A stretch of 64,000 bases of DNA, from positions 1 to 64,000 of the forward strand of contig JABJJN010000014.1 in assembly GCA_018660835.1 (NCBI GenBank), given 5' to 3'. The position numbers were made by a program, and so were the translations under genes. This DNA is from Gemmatimonadota bacterium. GTDB taxonomy: Bacteria; Latescibacterota; UBA2968; UBA8231. Shown here one piece after another: positions 51,225 to 60,466 of the stretch (within the stretch, counting starts at the first letter, position 1; the number at the start of each line of letters is the position of its first letter). Under the pieces are notes generated by a model. It did not search any database, was not told the DNA's origin, and saw only the letters and a program-made list of their open reading frames with translations.

Positions 51225-51854
51225 TCACGTATCTGAGCACCCGCGGCGGATCTTCTCACACACTGCTCTGACCGCCTCTTGCCTCTCCACGCTGGAGGTA
51301 TCCGTATTCGGAATGAGAATGTCAGCATGCTCGCGTGAAGGAAGGATGTAACGTTCGTATCCAGGGACGACGCACTCGCGATTGTAATGCTGAATCGTCT
51401 CCGCACTGCCACCATACTTCGCCGCCAGATTGCGCGCCGTCCGACGCGTCAACATCTCGTCGATCTGGGCATCGACGAAGCAACTCAGATCAAGAAGACT
51501 TCGCATGTCCGGATAGCAGAGCACCATGTGCCCATCCAGGATCACGACGTCTGCCGCAGCAGGTTTGCCACATTCGGCGACCATCTCCTGCGTGCGTAGT
51601 GAGTCCGGGCGATTGTAGTCCGCATGGTCTTCGCCATCGTGTGCCGAATGATATCGTGGAAGTTCATCTGCAGGTTTGAAGAATTGATCCAAACCAATGA
51701 TCTCCACCTGTAGAGGCGCGAGTTGTTCCACGATGATGGCAGCAATCGTCGACTTACCCGAGCCACTGCCGCCACCGATTCCAAGGGTGAACTGTCCTGC
51801 AATGCGCTGCCGCCTCGACTCAGAGTCCGACGTCAGGGGATCTCTATCCGTCAT
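51225..51854 (-). CDS. Uridine-kinase-like P-loop protein
   Basis: A 209-residue P-loop kinase of the uridine kinase/phosphoribulokinase superfamily: Walker A GGGSGSGKST, IIGLDQFFKP, the YNRPDSL motif near the substrate site, and DVVILDGHMVL (Walker B). It would phosphorylate a nucleoside, pentose or similar hydroxyl using ATP. It converges on the glycosidase-like operon, whose nucleoside hydrolase could supply a substrate, but co-function is inference. It ends near a 13-bp direct repeat (51208-51220, 51223-51235). Confidence 0.85.
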   Translation of the reverse strand: MTDRDPLTSDSESRRQRIAGQFTLGIGGGSGSGKSTIAAIIVEQLAPLQVEIIGLDQFFKPADELPRYHSAHDGEDHADYNRPDSLRTQEMVAECGKPAAADVVILDGHMVLCYPDMRSLLDLSCFVDAQIDEMLTRRTARNLAAKYGGSAETIQHYNRECVVPGYERYILPSREHADILIPNTDTSSVERQEAVRAVCEKIRRGCSDT

Positions 51855-51991
51855 GTCCCATCTCTTTCTGGTTGGCTCTTCAGTGAGGAAAATGACACGG
51901 ATACCCCGGGAAGGAAAGTTGCACTTGTGTCGGGGCTAGCAGATTCCCCATACTGGACTGCTTCCAGAATCGATCCCCTTCATCAGACGCA

Positions 51992-53628
51992 GTGAGCCCA
52001 TTGACTTCCGCTCCCCTTCGAAGCCTGCCCTCGCCAATACAGGCTATTTCTGCTCGACCCTGGTCGGGGCCTGCTGCGGCAGCCCTTATCGCCCTGATTC
52101 TCAGCCTGTGGACATTTGATCCGAAGCTCAGTCTCAGCGGCGACAATGCGGAATTCATCACCCTGGCGCACAGCGTCGCCAGTGGCCAGGGGCTGACATA
52201 CATCAACGAACCTTCGCCACGGGTAGCGACGAAATACCCCCCCCAGGGTTCCCCCTGGTGTTGGCCCCCTTTGCCAGTGACTCGATGACCAACCTGCTGG
52301 CAGCGATTGATGTGGAAAACTTCGTCGCCATGAAGTATCTCGTCGTCCTCATGTTCTCTGCTGCCGCCGGCTTTCTCTACTTGCTTGTCCGCGACACAAG
52401 CAATGAGACAGTTGCCGCGATCACGACCCTTCTCGCCATCAGCAATCCCCTGACGGTCAGCTACGCATCCCAAGTGATGTCCGAAGTTCCCTACATGATG
52501 TGGGCCCTGCTGGCCCTTTGGATGTTGGCGCGCGGGATCTCCCGCCCAGGCCTGTGGGACAATCGTTGGCTACTTGGGGGCATGGCAGCAGCTATCCTTG
52601 CCTACTACATGCGCAGCGTTGGAATCGGCCTCATGGGGGCCACCGTGGCCTGCCTGCTGTTGAACAGAGACTGGCGCCGCGCCACGGCAGTGGCCATCGG
52701 CTTTGCCGCTTCAATTGCTCCCTGGCTCGTACGGAATCACATGGCTGGCGGTTCCGCCTACATGGGTCAGATTGTCATGGTAAACCCCTACCGATCGGAT
52801 CGTGGGGAGTTGTCACTGTTCGAATTCTTTCTTCGGATGTTGGTTCAGGCAGAGCTATACGTCATCGATTTTCTTCCCGATGCATTTCTACCTTCCATCT
52901 CCGAACCATCTGTGGCGGCTGCGGAGCTCGGCAGACGCGAACACTACATTGCCGCCACACTTCTGATCATCGCCATCATTGCGATCTTGATTGTCGTCCT
53001 GCGGATGCGCGGACGCCGTCATTTCCTGATCTGCATGTATCTGGTTCTGATTGCTGGAACGATGCTGGCTTGGCCGTGGGCCGGATCACGGTTCCTCGTC
53101 CCCGCCATGCCCATGCTCTGGATCGTCATCGTATCGATTGTCTCGGGCGGCAGGAACTGGCTGCAGAGACGCATAGGCCCCATGCCGACACATTGGATTG
53201 TTACGTTGCTGTTTCTGCTAATGATGGCGGCAAATGTAGACGGCCTGCGGAGCGTCGCCCGGTTGAGCGAAGGAACCTATCCAGCACATTGGCGCGATTA
53301 CTTCGCCGCAGGTGACTGGCTGAAAAAATCTTCTTCCCCCGACGCGGTCATCAGTTGCCGAAAAGCCTATCTGATGTATCTCGCTTCGGGACGCCGTTCG
53401 GTGACCTTCGACTTTGAGGCGCCAGATCTCGTGCTTGCCGGACTCGACAAGGCCGGTGCCGATTACGTTGTCGTCGACCGGCTGCCGACGCCACAGACAC
53501 GCGAACACCTCGTCCCGGCGCTGGGGGCAGCGCCTGAAAGATTCGGGTTTGCCTACAAGCTTGGAGATCCTGGCACATGGATCCTTGAGTACAGCAATCC
53601 GGGTCCTGCTCTTTCGAATGGCGATTGA
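51992..53628 (+). pseudogene. ArnT/GT39-like membrane glycosyltransferase interrupted at a poly-C tract
   Basis: A multi-pass glycosyltransferase whose two halves are in different frames. The first (51992-52288) carries a membrane helix and SGDNAEFITLAHSVASGQGL, the DNA-equivalent of the family's catalytic first loop; it then reads out of frame at eight C's (52237-52244). The second half continues in the next frame: LVLAPFASDS, ten further helices and a lumenal C-terminal domain (AGADYVVVDRLPTP). Six or nine C's would restore the expected K-Y-P-P-G-F-P-L stretch. It is either a phase-variable gene in the OFF state, a pseudogene or a homopolymer sequencing error. Start GTG 51992 lacks a clear ribosome site. 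Confidence 0.85.
52237..52244 (+). repeat. C8 homopolymer at the frameshift
   Basis: Eight consecutive C's, followed by AGGG and a second five-C run, sit exactly where the two frames of the glycosyltransferase must be joined. Confidence 0.85.
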
Positions 53629-53664
53629 GAACATCCTCGTGTCGCTGCTTTTTTGTTGCATTAT

Positions 53665-53676
53665 GTGCATATGCAC
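53665..53676. promoter_or_regulatory. Palindromic operator of the MarR gene
   Basis: GTGCATATGCAC is a perfect 12-bp palindrome ending 13 bases before the MarR start codon. A near copy occurs before the next gene (54194), so it is likely the regulator's binding site. Confidence 0.7.
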
Positions 53677-53689
53677 TTATATTGCCGAC

Positions 53690-54133
53690 ATGAATGAAAT
53701 TCTGCGACTTGCTCCAGGTTGCGTGGGCGACACGCTGCGGCGCACAGCACGCGCCATCTCCCAACGCTACGATCACGCCTTGTTGGAGGTGGGGCTGAAT
53801 GTGGGTCAATTTGCGATTCTGGCACGTCTCGCCGGTTTCGAACAGCAGAAGGTGGCCCCTGCTCTTGGCGAATTGGCCCAGGCCGTGGGCATTGATCGCA
53901 CAACACTCACCCGAGCCCTCCGCCCTCTCGAACGCGAGGGAATGCTCCGAATCGACGCGGGCGAGGATCGTCGCACTCGCATCGTGATCCTCAAGGATCG
54001 CGGCCGACGACGACTCGATAAGGCTCTGCCCCTTTGGCACGAGGCGCAGGAATCGGTGCTCAACCTGTTTGGCCGAGACCGCTGGGACCTCCTACGCAGC
54101 GAGCTTGATACGCTGAGCACTGCCGCCAGCTGA
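53690..54133 (+). CDS. MarR-family transcriptional regulator
   Basis: A 147-residue winged-helix regulator: DTLRRTARAISQRYDHAL, LGELAQAVGIDRTTLTRALRPLE (recognition helix with conserved DRTTLTR) and wing EDRRTRIVIL. Such dimers repress adjacent genes and are released by small phenolics or stress. It is flanked by matching GTGCATAT operators, predicting autoregulation and control of the membrane protein at 54227. Confidence 0.9.
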   Translation: MNEILRLAPGCVGDTLRRTARAISQRYDHALLEVGLNVGQFAILARLAGFEQQKVAPALGELAQAVGIDRTTLTRALRPLEREGMLRIDAGEDRRTRIVILKDRGRRRLDKALPLWHEAQESVLNLFGRDRWDLLRSELDTLSTAAS

Positions 54134-54193
54134 ACAATCTGCGACAGACTGGAATAGCTACTGAATTTTGCCCACGATGACACATCACATTAC

Positions 54194-54205
54194 GTGCATA
54201 TACAC
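54194..54205. promoter_or_regulatory. MarR operator copy before the membrane protein
   Basis: GTGCATATACAC matches the 53665 palindrome in 11 of 12 bases, and lies 21 bases before the 54227 start. Confidence 0.65.
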
Positions 54206-54226
54206 CCTTTGATCGGAGACAGAAAA

Positions 54227-54700
54227 ATGCATGAACTCTTTCTTCCCCTCAGTTTGACCCTCGGCCTGGCAATGTGGGGGATCGTCGGTTGGTGGCTCTT
54301 GAATCCGTGGCTCGACAGCCTCGCAGGAAACAGAGCACTCGGCGTCCTGGTCTTTCCTCACATCATGCGCTACATAGGACTGTCATTTCTGATCGCAGGC
54401 GTGACGGCACAACCCCTGGACCCACGATTCGCCTCCCCCGCCGCGTGGGGTGATCTTGCCGCAGCGCTTCTGGCCCTCGTAGCTCTCATCGCCCTGGCAA
54501 GGGATTGGTTTCTCGCTCGACCTGTTACATGGTTGTTCAGCATTGTCGGCACGCTGGATTTCGCCATCGCCCTCGTCCAGGGACTCCGTTTCAACGAAGC
54601 CGCCGCCATGGGTGCGACATACTACATCCCTGCTGTGGCCGTCCCCATGCTACTTGTGAGTCATGCCCTCGTCTTTCGTCAGCTTCTTCGATCTCGCTAA
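54227..54700 (+). CDS. Four-helix membrane protein, unknown function
   Basis: A 157-residue hydrophobic protein with four or five helices (LTLGLAMWGIVGWWLL, IMRYIGLSFLIAGV, AAALLALVALIALARDWF, IVGTLDFAIALVQG). I do not recognise the family. GGAG lies eight bases before the ATG; an earlier in-frame ATG overlaps the operator and is rejected. Regulated together with the MarR gene through shared operators. Confidence 0.7.
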   Translation: MHELFLPLSLTLGLAMWGIVGWWLLNPWLDSLAGNRALGVLVFPHIMRYIGLSFLIAGVTAQPLDPRFASPAAWGDLAAALLALVALIALARDWFLARPVTWLFSIVGTLDFAIALVQGLRFNEAAAMGATYYIPAVAVPMLLVSHALVFRQLLRSR

Positions 54701-54719
54701 GGTTGCGGCTACCCAACTC

Positions 54720-55694
54720 CTATTTCTGCGCGTACTCACCAGCCAGCCGCAAGGCATCCGCGGCGGCGTGCAACGCGGCACGCCCCGCGGCACCATCGTT
54801 GTTCTGTGACAGATAGTAGCGCCAGCAGCTGCGATAAAACTGCTCCCAGTGCTCGCCGATCTCGATGAGACCGCTTTCTCGCAGACTTGCCAGGATCGAA
54901 GTCCGATTCATCGACCACGCCTGTTCCGGAGCGACACCCGAGACACACAGCAAGCGTGAACCAAGAGGAGATATCCGCCACGACAGAGCGCGTAGCAGAT
55001 CCCACTGATAGAGGTTGGGACGATCGATCGCCCGGTGCGGGATGTTCGCCACCTCCGCCGCGTTTCCGATCAGTGCCGCCCGATCCATGGCGCGGATCTT
55101 TTCTACATCCGTATAGTCTCCTGACTCGGGGGCCCTGCCGTAGATCGTCTCGACAATCGCCGCCGGCGAGGCGATATAGTCGTCATTGTCCTTCAGTTCG
55201 TTGATCAGATTGATCTGCGGTCTGGGAACATGCAGCGCATCTGGTGCAGATACGGCGAAGTTCTCTTCAATACGGGCCTGTACATCCAGGGCCGTAGTCA
55301 GTTCATGAAACGCAGGAGCCGTTTCGTCGCTTAACAGCACATGTATATCGACGTCTGACAGAGCAGGTACGTAGTCAACGAGGGAGGCCCACTGCTTTTG
55401 CGCCGACCCCTTGAACCAGATTGCATGGACGTTCTCGTCGCCGAAGACATCTCTTAAGGCCCCTGCAATGGCCTGGACCATGTGGCGAACATCCTGTCGC
55501 AGGAGCTTGGGATCGGGATAGTCATCGGGCCAATTGTGATCCACTCTGTCCTCTTTCCATTTATCTGACGCAGGAATCACTGCGTCAGACAACATCTTGA
55601 ATTCTCCGCTCCCACACCACTCGATGCGGGCCTTGTAGGGGACGGTCTCGGCGTATAGCCTTTCTACCCACTTCTCCACTGGATCTATCAGCAT
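54720..55694 (-). CDS. Nucleotidyltransferase-fold protein
   Basis: A 324-residue protein with a polymerase-beta-like nucleotidyltransferase signature: KGSAQKQWAS followed by LSDVDIHVL, where two Asp residues would bind metal, and a third acid possibly in NLINEL. The rest resembles no family I know. Function could be adenylylation or nucleotidylation of a small molecule. A weak in-frame start nine codons further upstream is possible. It is divergent from the aldolase operon (about 58 bp between starts). Confidence 0.65.
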   Translation of the reverse strand: MLIDPVEKWVERLYAETVPYKARIEWCGSGEFKMLSDAVIPASDKWKEDRVDHNWPDDYPDPKLLRQDVRHMVQAIAGALRDVFGDENVHAIWFKGSAQKQWASLVDYVPALSDVDIHVLLSDETAPAFHELTTALDVQARIEENFAVSAPDALHVPRPQINLINELKDNDDYIASPAAIVETIYGRAPESGDYTDVEKIRAMDRAALIGNAAEVANIPHRAIDRPNLYQWDLLRALSWRISPLGSRLLCVSGVAPEQAWSMNRTSILASLRESGLIEIGEHWEQFYRSCWRYYLSQNNDGAAGRAALHAAADALRLAGEYAQK

Positions 55695-55752
55695 GAGTGT
55701 AGCAGACTCACACGACCCCACAGGTGTCGTTCATCACCACAGGAGATCACCA

Positions 55753-56484
55753 TTGTCCCAGCCTACTCTCAGGCAACGAATCACAGACGGGGAAATCCTC
55801 GTCGCCCTGCGTGGCTCACTTGCGACGACCAAACAGGAGTTGGCTGACATCTGGTCGGCCGGCACATACGACTACATATGGATCGATGCACAGCATACGC
55901 CCTATAGCGAAGAGCAGATGGTCCACTACTGCGCCGCCGCTGAAGAGCTTGGGATCGACGTACAGCTTCGTATACCACATACACGACACGCCTATTTGGT
56001 CGGACGTTTTCTGGACTTGGGCTTCAGTGCCGTGTTGGTACCTGAAGTCATGGAACCTGAGACCATTGATGATGCCATCTCCTATGCATATTACGGCCCC
56101 ATTGGCCGACGCAGCTGGGGCGGTGGGGGCCGTCGAGGACTTCAGGGTGCAGCAAAGGGGATGGATCGACTCGCCTACGCAGCGTGGTGGAATGACTACG
56201 TCGTCCTCGCCATCCAGGTCGAGTCCGTGGAAGCGGTGACGAACATTCGGAAACTGGCCAAGCCGGGAGTAAGCGTTGTCACCTTTGGCCCAAATGATCT
56301 CTCCTTCAATCTGGAGGATCATCCCGACTATCCTCTGCGAAGTGTCGATGACTGTATGCGCAATGTCGCCGAGCAATTGCAGGACACGGATATCCGGCTC
56401 GCCATGGGCACGCCTACGACGGACGCCGAGAGAGAGAAATATCTGAAGATGGGCGTGACTCTCTTTCAAGCCGACGCAACGTAG
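55753..56484 (+). CDS. HpcH/HpaI aldolase family protein
   Basis: A 243-residue TIM-barrel metal-dependent class II aldolase-like protein. Motifs: DYIWIDAQHTPYS (catalytic Asp/His region), QLRIPHTRHAYL, VLVPEVMEPET and VVTFGPNDLSFNL (metal Asp). It would cleave or make 4-hydroxy-2-oxo acids from pyruvate and an aldehyde. TTG 55753 is chosen: AGGAG lies seven bases upstream; 20 further codons upstream look non-coding. It heads a series of genes 55753-60466. Confidence 0.85.
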   Translation: MSQPTLRQRITDGEILVALRGSLATTKQELADIWSAGTYDYIWIDAQHTPYSEEQMVHYCAAAEELGIDVQLRIPHTRHAYLVGRFLDLGFSAVLVPEVMEPETIDDAISYAYYGPIGRRSWGGGGRRGLQGAAKGMDRLAYAAWWNDYVVLAIQVESVEAVTNIRKLAKPGVSVVTFGPNDLSFNLEDHPDYPLRSVDDCMRNVAEQLQDTDIRLAMGTPTTDAEREKYLKMGVTLFQADAT

Positions 56485-56540
56485 GTGCCCTGTTGAGGGT
56501 ACTCGACATCACCTGATACTCAACCCAGAGCTGAGACCGA

Positions 56541-57557
56541 ATGCAGCGCACAGAATTGACAGAAGACCTGTTCGAGGGGCACATCGAAATCCAGCATGGC
56601 GACGGCTGGATGAAGCCATGGCGTCTGCCCTATGCGCAGCGCGCCCTGTTTCCCTCACCCGATGATGGCCTCCTTGGCCGCGCGGAAACGACCAGTGGTG
56701 TGCGGCTGCGGTTGGCGACTGCATCGCAAACGATAAGATTGGGCTTCCAGCCGCTCCCCGCCTCGGAACCGGCAGCCAGTCGGCCAGGATTTTGTTTCGA
56801 TCTGACCATGGATGGCGAATTGCTCGCCACGACGTCGGTTCTACCTGAAGGGACAGTCGCAGAGTTCTCCGATCTGCCCGCACATGATAAAGTCGTCGAG
56901 ATCTGGTTATCTCAGGAGGTCCCTGTCGCCATCAGTTCATTGGAGAGTGACGAACCTTGTCGCCCCGCCACAGATGATCGACGCCGCTGGGTCACCTATG
57001 GCAGCTCGCTGACCCATTGCGTCAGGGCACACAGCCCCGCCCGTACGTGGCCAGCCATTGTTGCGCGTCGCCATGGATTGCACCTGACCAGCTTGGGATT
57101 CGGTGGCCAGTGCCACCTGGATGCGATGGTCGGTCGAGTCATCGCCCAACTTCCTGCGGATCTGATCACCCTGAAACTGGGCATCAACACGATTGGTGGC
57201 ACCCTCTCGGCGCGGACGTATCCCGCAGCGATCATCGCGCTCGTGCAGATCATCCGTGATCGTCACCCCGACACACCGATGGCTCTCGTCTCACCCATCG
57301 GCTTCCCACCGAACGAAACGGCGCCAAATCGTGTCGACTATACAATCGGTGCCATGCGTGACGATATGGAAGACATGCACCGGCGACTCACCGATCTCGG
57401 CGACACGAATCTGATCTACGTGAATGGCCTGGAGGTCTTCGATCTGGAGTTAATCGCCCGCCACGCAGAGGATCAGTGTCACCCAGATGGTGATGGAATC
57501 GAAATTCAAGCCAACAATTTCGATCGTGCAGTGATGGCGCAGCTACTGGGACAGTGA
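56541..57557 (+). CDS. SGNH/GDSL-family hydrolase with N-terminal jelly-roll domain
   Basis: A 338-residue esterase-like protein. Residues 1 to about 150 look like a beta-sandwich (LRLATASQTIRLGFQPLP). The SGNH part has block I YGSSLTHC (Ser), block II GFGGQ, block III LKLGINTIGG (Asn) and block V DQCHPDGDG (Asp/His), giving a complete triad. This matches sugar acetylesterases such as CE2/CE17-like groups. No signal peptide. It is followed seven bases later by the propeller genes, so deacetylation of glycans or their fragments is a reasonable guess. Confidence 0.85.
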   Translation: MQRTELTEDLFEGHIEIQHGDGWMKPWRLPYAQRALFPSPDDGLLGRAETTSGVRLRLATASQTIRLGFQPLPASEPAASRPGFCFDLTMDGELLATTSVLPEGTVAEFSDLPAHDKVVEIWLSQEVPVAISSLESDEPCRPATDDRRRWVTYGSSLTHCVRAHSPARTWPAIVARRHGLHLTSLGFGGQCHLDAMVGRVIAQLPADLITLKLGINTIGGTLSARTYPAAIIALVQIIRDRHPDTPMALVSPIGFPPNETAPNRVDYTIGAMRDDMEDMHRRLTDLGDTNLIYVNGLEVFDLELIARHAEDQCHPDGDGIEIQANNFDRAVMAQLLGQ

Positions 57558-57564
57558 GGCTGCA

Positions 57565-59043
57565 GTGACCCAGGCCTGGCTACTGCTCGACGATCACCAC
57601 GTTCTCTACCGATCGGGTACCCGACGCGTACTCCATCCCCCGACCCGGCACGCTGCCAACCCACTCGTGGAACCCACCGAGCCATGGGAAACAGCGTTGG
57701 CGTGGAACAGCATCTATCACGATCCGGTGTCAGGCCGTTATCAACTGTGGTATCAGTCATGGCTTGCCGACGATCTGGGTGATCGTCGCTATGGCTGCGT
57801 CGTGTGTTATGCTGAATCCGATGACGGCGTGCACTTCCACAAGCCGCGCTTCACGCAGTTCCCCTATGGTGAACACACAGAGACCAATATCGTCCTGATC
57901 GGTAGTGGCGGGTACTCATATCGCTATTGCTGCAGTGTCCTGGTTGAGCCGGATGAACCTGATCCGGCGCGACGCTATCGAATGGCCTACTTCGACTGGA
58001 CCGAAACGGATGCGGGCCAGCGTCCGGGGCTCTGCGTCGCGTTCTCTCCAGACGGCATTCATTGGACCAAACATCCAGAGACACCACTATCTCCTGTTCA
58101 CTATGGTGCCCTCGGGCAGGACCTGCCTCTCATGACCCAGACCGACCGTCCCTGGACAGTACCGCTTTCCATGAGCGACGGCACGGACGTGTTCTTCGAT
58201 CCTGTGCGAAAGGTCTACGTGTGGTATGGGAAGATGTGGCTCGACGGCCCTGAAGGTCATTCCGCCTGGAAACACGCCATGGGGCGCACTGAGAGTTCCG
58301 ACTTCTTGAACTGGTCAACACCCGAATTGGTTTGCGCCCCGGACGACGACGATCTGCCCCACGTGGAATTTCACACGACGCCCACGTTCTTTCACGAGGG
58401 TGTCTACATCTGCCTCAATCAGATCCTCGACCGAGCCGCCGGTGGCGGTGTCATCGACGTGGAGCTCATGCTCTCGCGCGACGGCTTCACCTGGCAGCGT
58501 CCCTTTAGGGATAGCTTCTTCCTGCCACGTGGTGCGAGCGGTTCCTTCGAAGGCGGCTCGATCTTCACCAACTCCACGCCTGTGATCCTCGACACTCAGA
58601 TGCGCTTCTACTATGGCGGCTACTCGGCTGGTGCCACATCCTCAGACAACAGTCTTCACAAGAGCGGCATCGGCGTCGCCACCTTGCCGCGTGACCGCTT
58701 TGCCGGCATCACGCCACTTGAGCGCACCGATGTGCCGACACAGAGAAACCCCGTAGAGCATGTGGGTCAGGTGACAATGAAGAAGTGCGCCCTGTCTCGG
58801 TATCGACGACTCGAGTTGAATGCGAACGCTGAGGGTGGGAGCATTCGGGTGGAGATCCTCGATGCGAGCGGTCGCCGCGTACCGGGATTCCTACGAGAAG
58901 ATGCTGTTGAGATTACGGGCGATGCCCTGCGCCACGAGGTCCGCTGGCAGGAGCACGATGTAGGCAATCTGCCCGATGGCGAGTATATGCTGCGCCTGCA
59001 CCTGGACAACGCCACGGTCTTCGCTATCTATCCTGTGGCGTGA
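57565..59043 (+). CDS. Glycosidase-like five-bladed propeller protein (GH32/GH43-like)
   Basis: A 492-residue protein with repeated propeller motifs: NSIYHDPVSGRYQLWYQSW, CYAESDDGVHFHKP, AFSPDGIHWTKHPETP and LMLSRDGFTWQRPFRDSFF, typical of GH32/GH43/GH68 superfamily and related DUF proteins. A C-terminal beta-sandwich (about 400-492; VEILDASGRRVPGF) ends in ATVFAIYPV. Catalytic acids cannot be assigned by eye. GTG start with GAGG upstream. It is paralogous to the next gene. Confidence 0.75.
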   Translation: MTQAWLLLDDHHVLYRSGTRRVLHPPTRHAANPLVEPTEPWETALAWNSIYHDPVSGRYQLWYQSWLADDLGDRRYGCVVCYAESDDGVHFHKPRFTQFPYGEHTETNIVLIGSGGYSYRYCCSVLVEPDEPDPARRYRMAYFDWTETDAGQRPGLCVAFSPDGIHWTKHPETPLSPVHYGALGQDLPLMTQTDRPWTVPLSMSDGTDVFFDPVRKVYVWYGKMWLDGPEGHSAWKHAMGRTESSDFLNWSTPELVCAPDDDDLPHVEFHTTPTFFHEGVYICLNQILDRAAGGGVIDVELMLSRDGFTWQRPFRDSFFLPRGASGSFEGGSIFTNSTPVILDTQMRFYYGGYSAGATSSDNSLHKSGIGVATLPRDRFAGITPLERTDVPTQRNPVEHVGQVTMKKCALSRYRRLELNANAEGGSIRVEILDASGRRVPGFLREDAVEITGDALRHEVRWQEHDVGNLPDGEYMLRLHLDNATVFAIYPVA

Positions 59044-59065
59044 ATCCCGCGGGAGGAATAGATAC

Positions 59066-60466
59066 ATGACCCACGAAATCCTTGATCAGCAGAGGCGCCT
59101 CTTCGTCGACATGTTTGATGTGGACGCCCAGAGCAATGTGAAACGCGACTTCCACGCCGCCGTCAAACATCCACAGCCTGTTCTACGCCAACAAGCTCCA
59201 TGGGAATGCCATGGCGGCATGACGGCTTCCGTCATTTATGACACGGACGAGAAGATCTTCAAAGCATGGTACATGGCCGGCTTCTACGAGGAGGGCTCCG
59301 AGCACGTGCAATGCTTGGCGACCTCGCCCGACGGGATTCACTGGCGTCGACCCGATCTTGGCCTGCATGAGGCACTCGCGTCGACGCAGAACAACATCGT
59401 CATCCCCGCCAGTCATCACGAAGGCCAGGATCATTGGGAATCGATGTTGAAGGATCCTCACGATGTGGATGCCGCAAGGCGATATAAGGCAATCGGTTGG
59501 TCGAGTTTTGACTGGGATGGCCCACGGTCCGGCATCTATTCGGCCACGTCGGCAGATGGTACGAACTGGTCTCACTCTGCTGATCCGATCTTTCGCTATC
59601 ACCCCCGTCCGGGCACGCAGGATCTGGGTCCTGTGGGCGACGCCCAGTCGTTGATGATCGACGCGAGACGGAATCGCTACGTAGCCTTCCTTCGCGGCGA
59701 TTCGCAACGATTGATGAGTATCTCAGACGACTTCGTCACATGGAGTGTACCGCGTCCCTTCCTGCGCCCGTTGCATGAACGAGAGGCGCTCTACAACAAT
59801 ACTGGCTTCAACTATGGATCTCGTGATCTGGGAGTACTCACTCACTTCGATAAACATCCACTGCGTCAGACGCAGTCACTACACCTGCTCAGCAGCCGAG
59901 ACGGTGACAACTGGGACCGTCCCAGTGACGTGCCGTTGGTGGATGTAGCGGATATCGGCGAGTGGGATCGATTTCAGATCATGCTGAGCGGAGCACCACC
60001 CATCGCGGTAGGAGATCAACTCTATCTCTACTATCGCGGCACGCCCAGGCGACATGCCAAAGTGCCTCGAGAATTTGACCCGAGCATCGACGCTGACCAG
60101 ACGCCCTGCACGATGTCCATCGGACTTGCGACGCTACGTCTGGATGGGTTCGCCTCCGTCGCCGGCAGCTACGACGTGGGCAGCGTGACAACGAAACCCT
60201 TCCTCCGCCACATGGACACGCTGTATGTCAACGCCAAGGCCGATCATGGTCGACTACGCGTGGAACTTCTGGGCGAAGACGGGCAGGAACCACTCGCAGG
60301 ATTCAGCGTCGATGACTGTATTCCCATCACCCAGGACTCGGTTCATACCCCGGTTCAATGGGGTGAGTCGGGAGCACGTGCGTTGCCAGAGGGGCCGATT
60401 CGACTGCGTTTCGAACTCACCAACGCCCGTCTCTTCGCCTATTGGTGCGACAATGAGAGACGCTAG
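59066..60466 (+). CDS. Glycosidase-like propeller protein, paralogue
   Basis: A 466-residue protein sharing the preceding gene's plan: SVIYDTDEKIFKAWYMAGF, CLATSPDGIHWRRP, YSATSADGTNWSHSADP, LLSSRDGDNWDRPSD and a terminal sandwich (LRVELLGEDGQEPLAGF, TNARLFAYW). The pair probably arose by tandem duplication and diverged; both end in a similar strand (ATVFAIYPV, ARLFAYW). GGGAGG lies nine bases upstream of the ATG. The stop abuts the converging dioxygenase with no spacer. Confidence 0.75.
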   Translation: MTHEILDQQRRLFVDMFDVDAQSNVKRDFHAAVKHPQPVLRQQAPWECHGGMTASVIYDTDEKIFKAWYMAGFYEEGSEHVQCLATSPDGIHWRRPDLGLHEALASTQNNIVIPASHHEGQDHWESMLKDPHDVDAARRYKAIGWSSFDWDGPRSGIYSATSADGTNWSHSADPIFRYHPRPGTQDLGPVGDAQSLMIDARRNRYVAFLRGDSQRLMSISDDFVTWSVPRPFLRPLHEREALYNNTGFNYGSRDLGVLTHFDKHPLRQTQSLHLLSSRDGDNWDRPSDVPLVDVADIGEWDRFQIMLSGAPPIAVGDQLYLYYRGTPRRHAKVPREFDPSIDADQTPCTMSIGLATLRLDGFASVAGSYDVGSVTTKPFLRHMDTLYVNAKADHGRLRVELLGEDGQEPLAGFSVDDCIPITQDSVHTPVQWGESGARALPEGPIRLRFELTNARLFAYWCDNERR

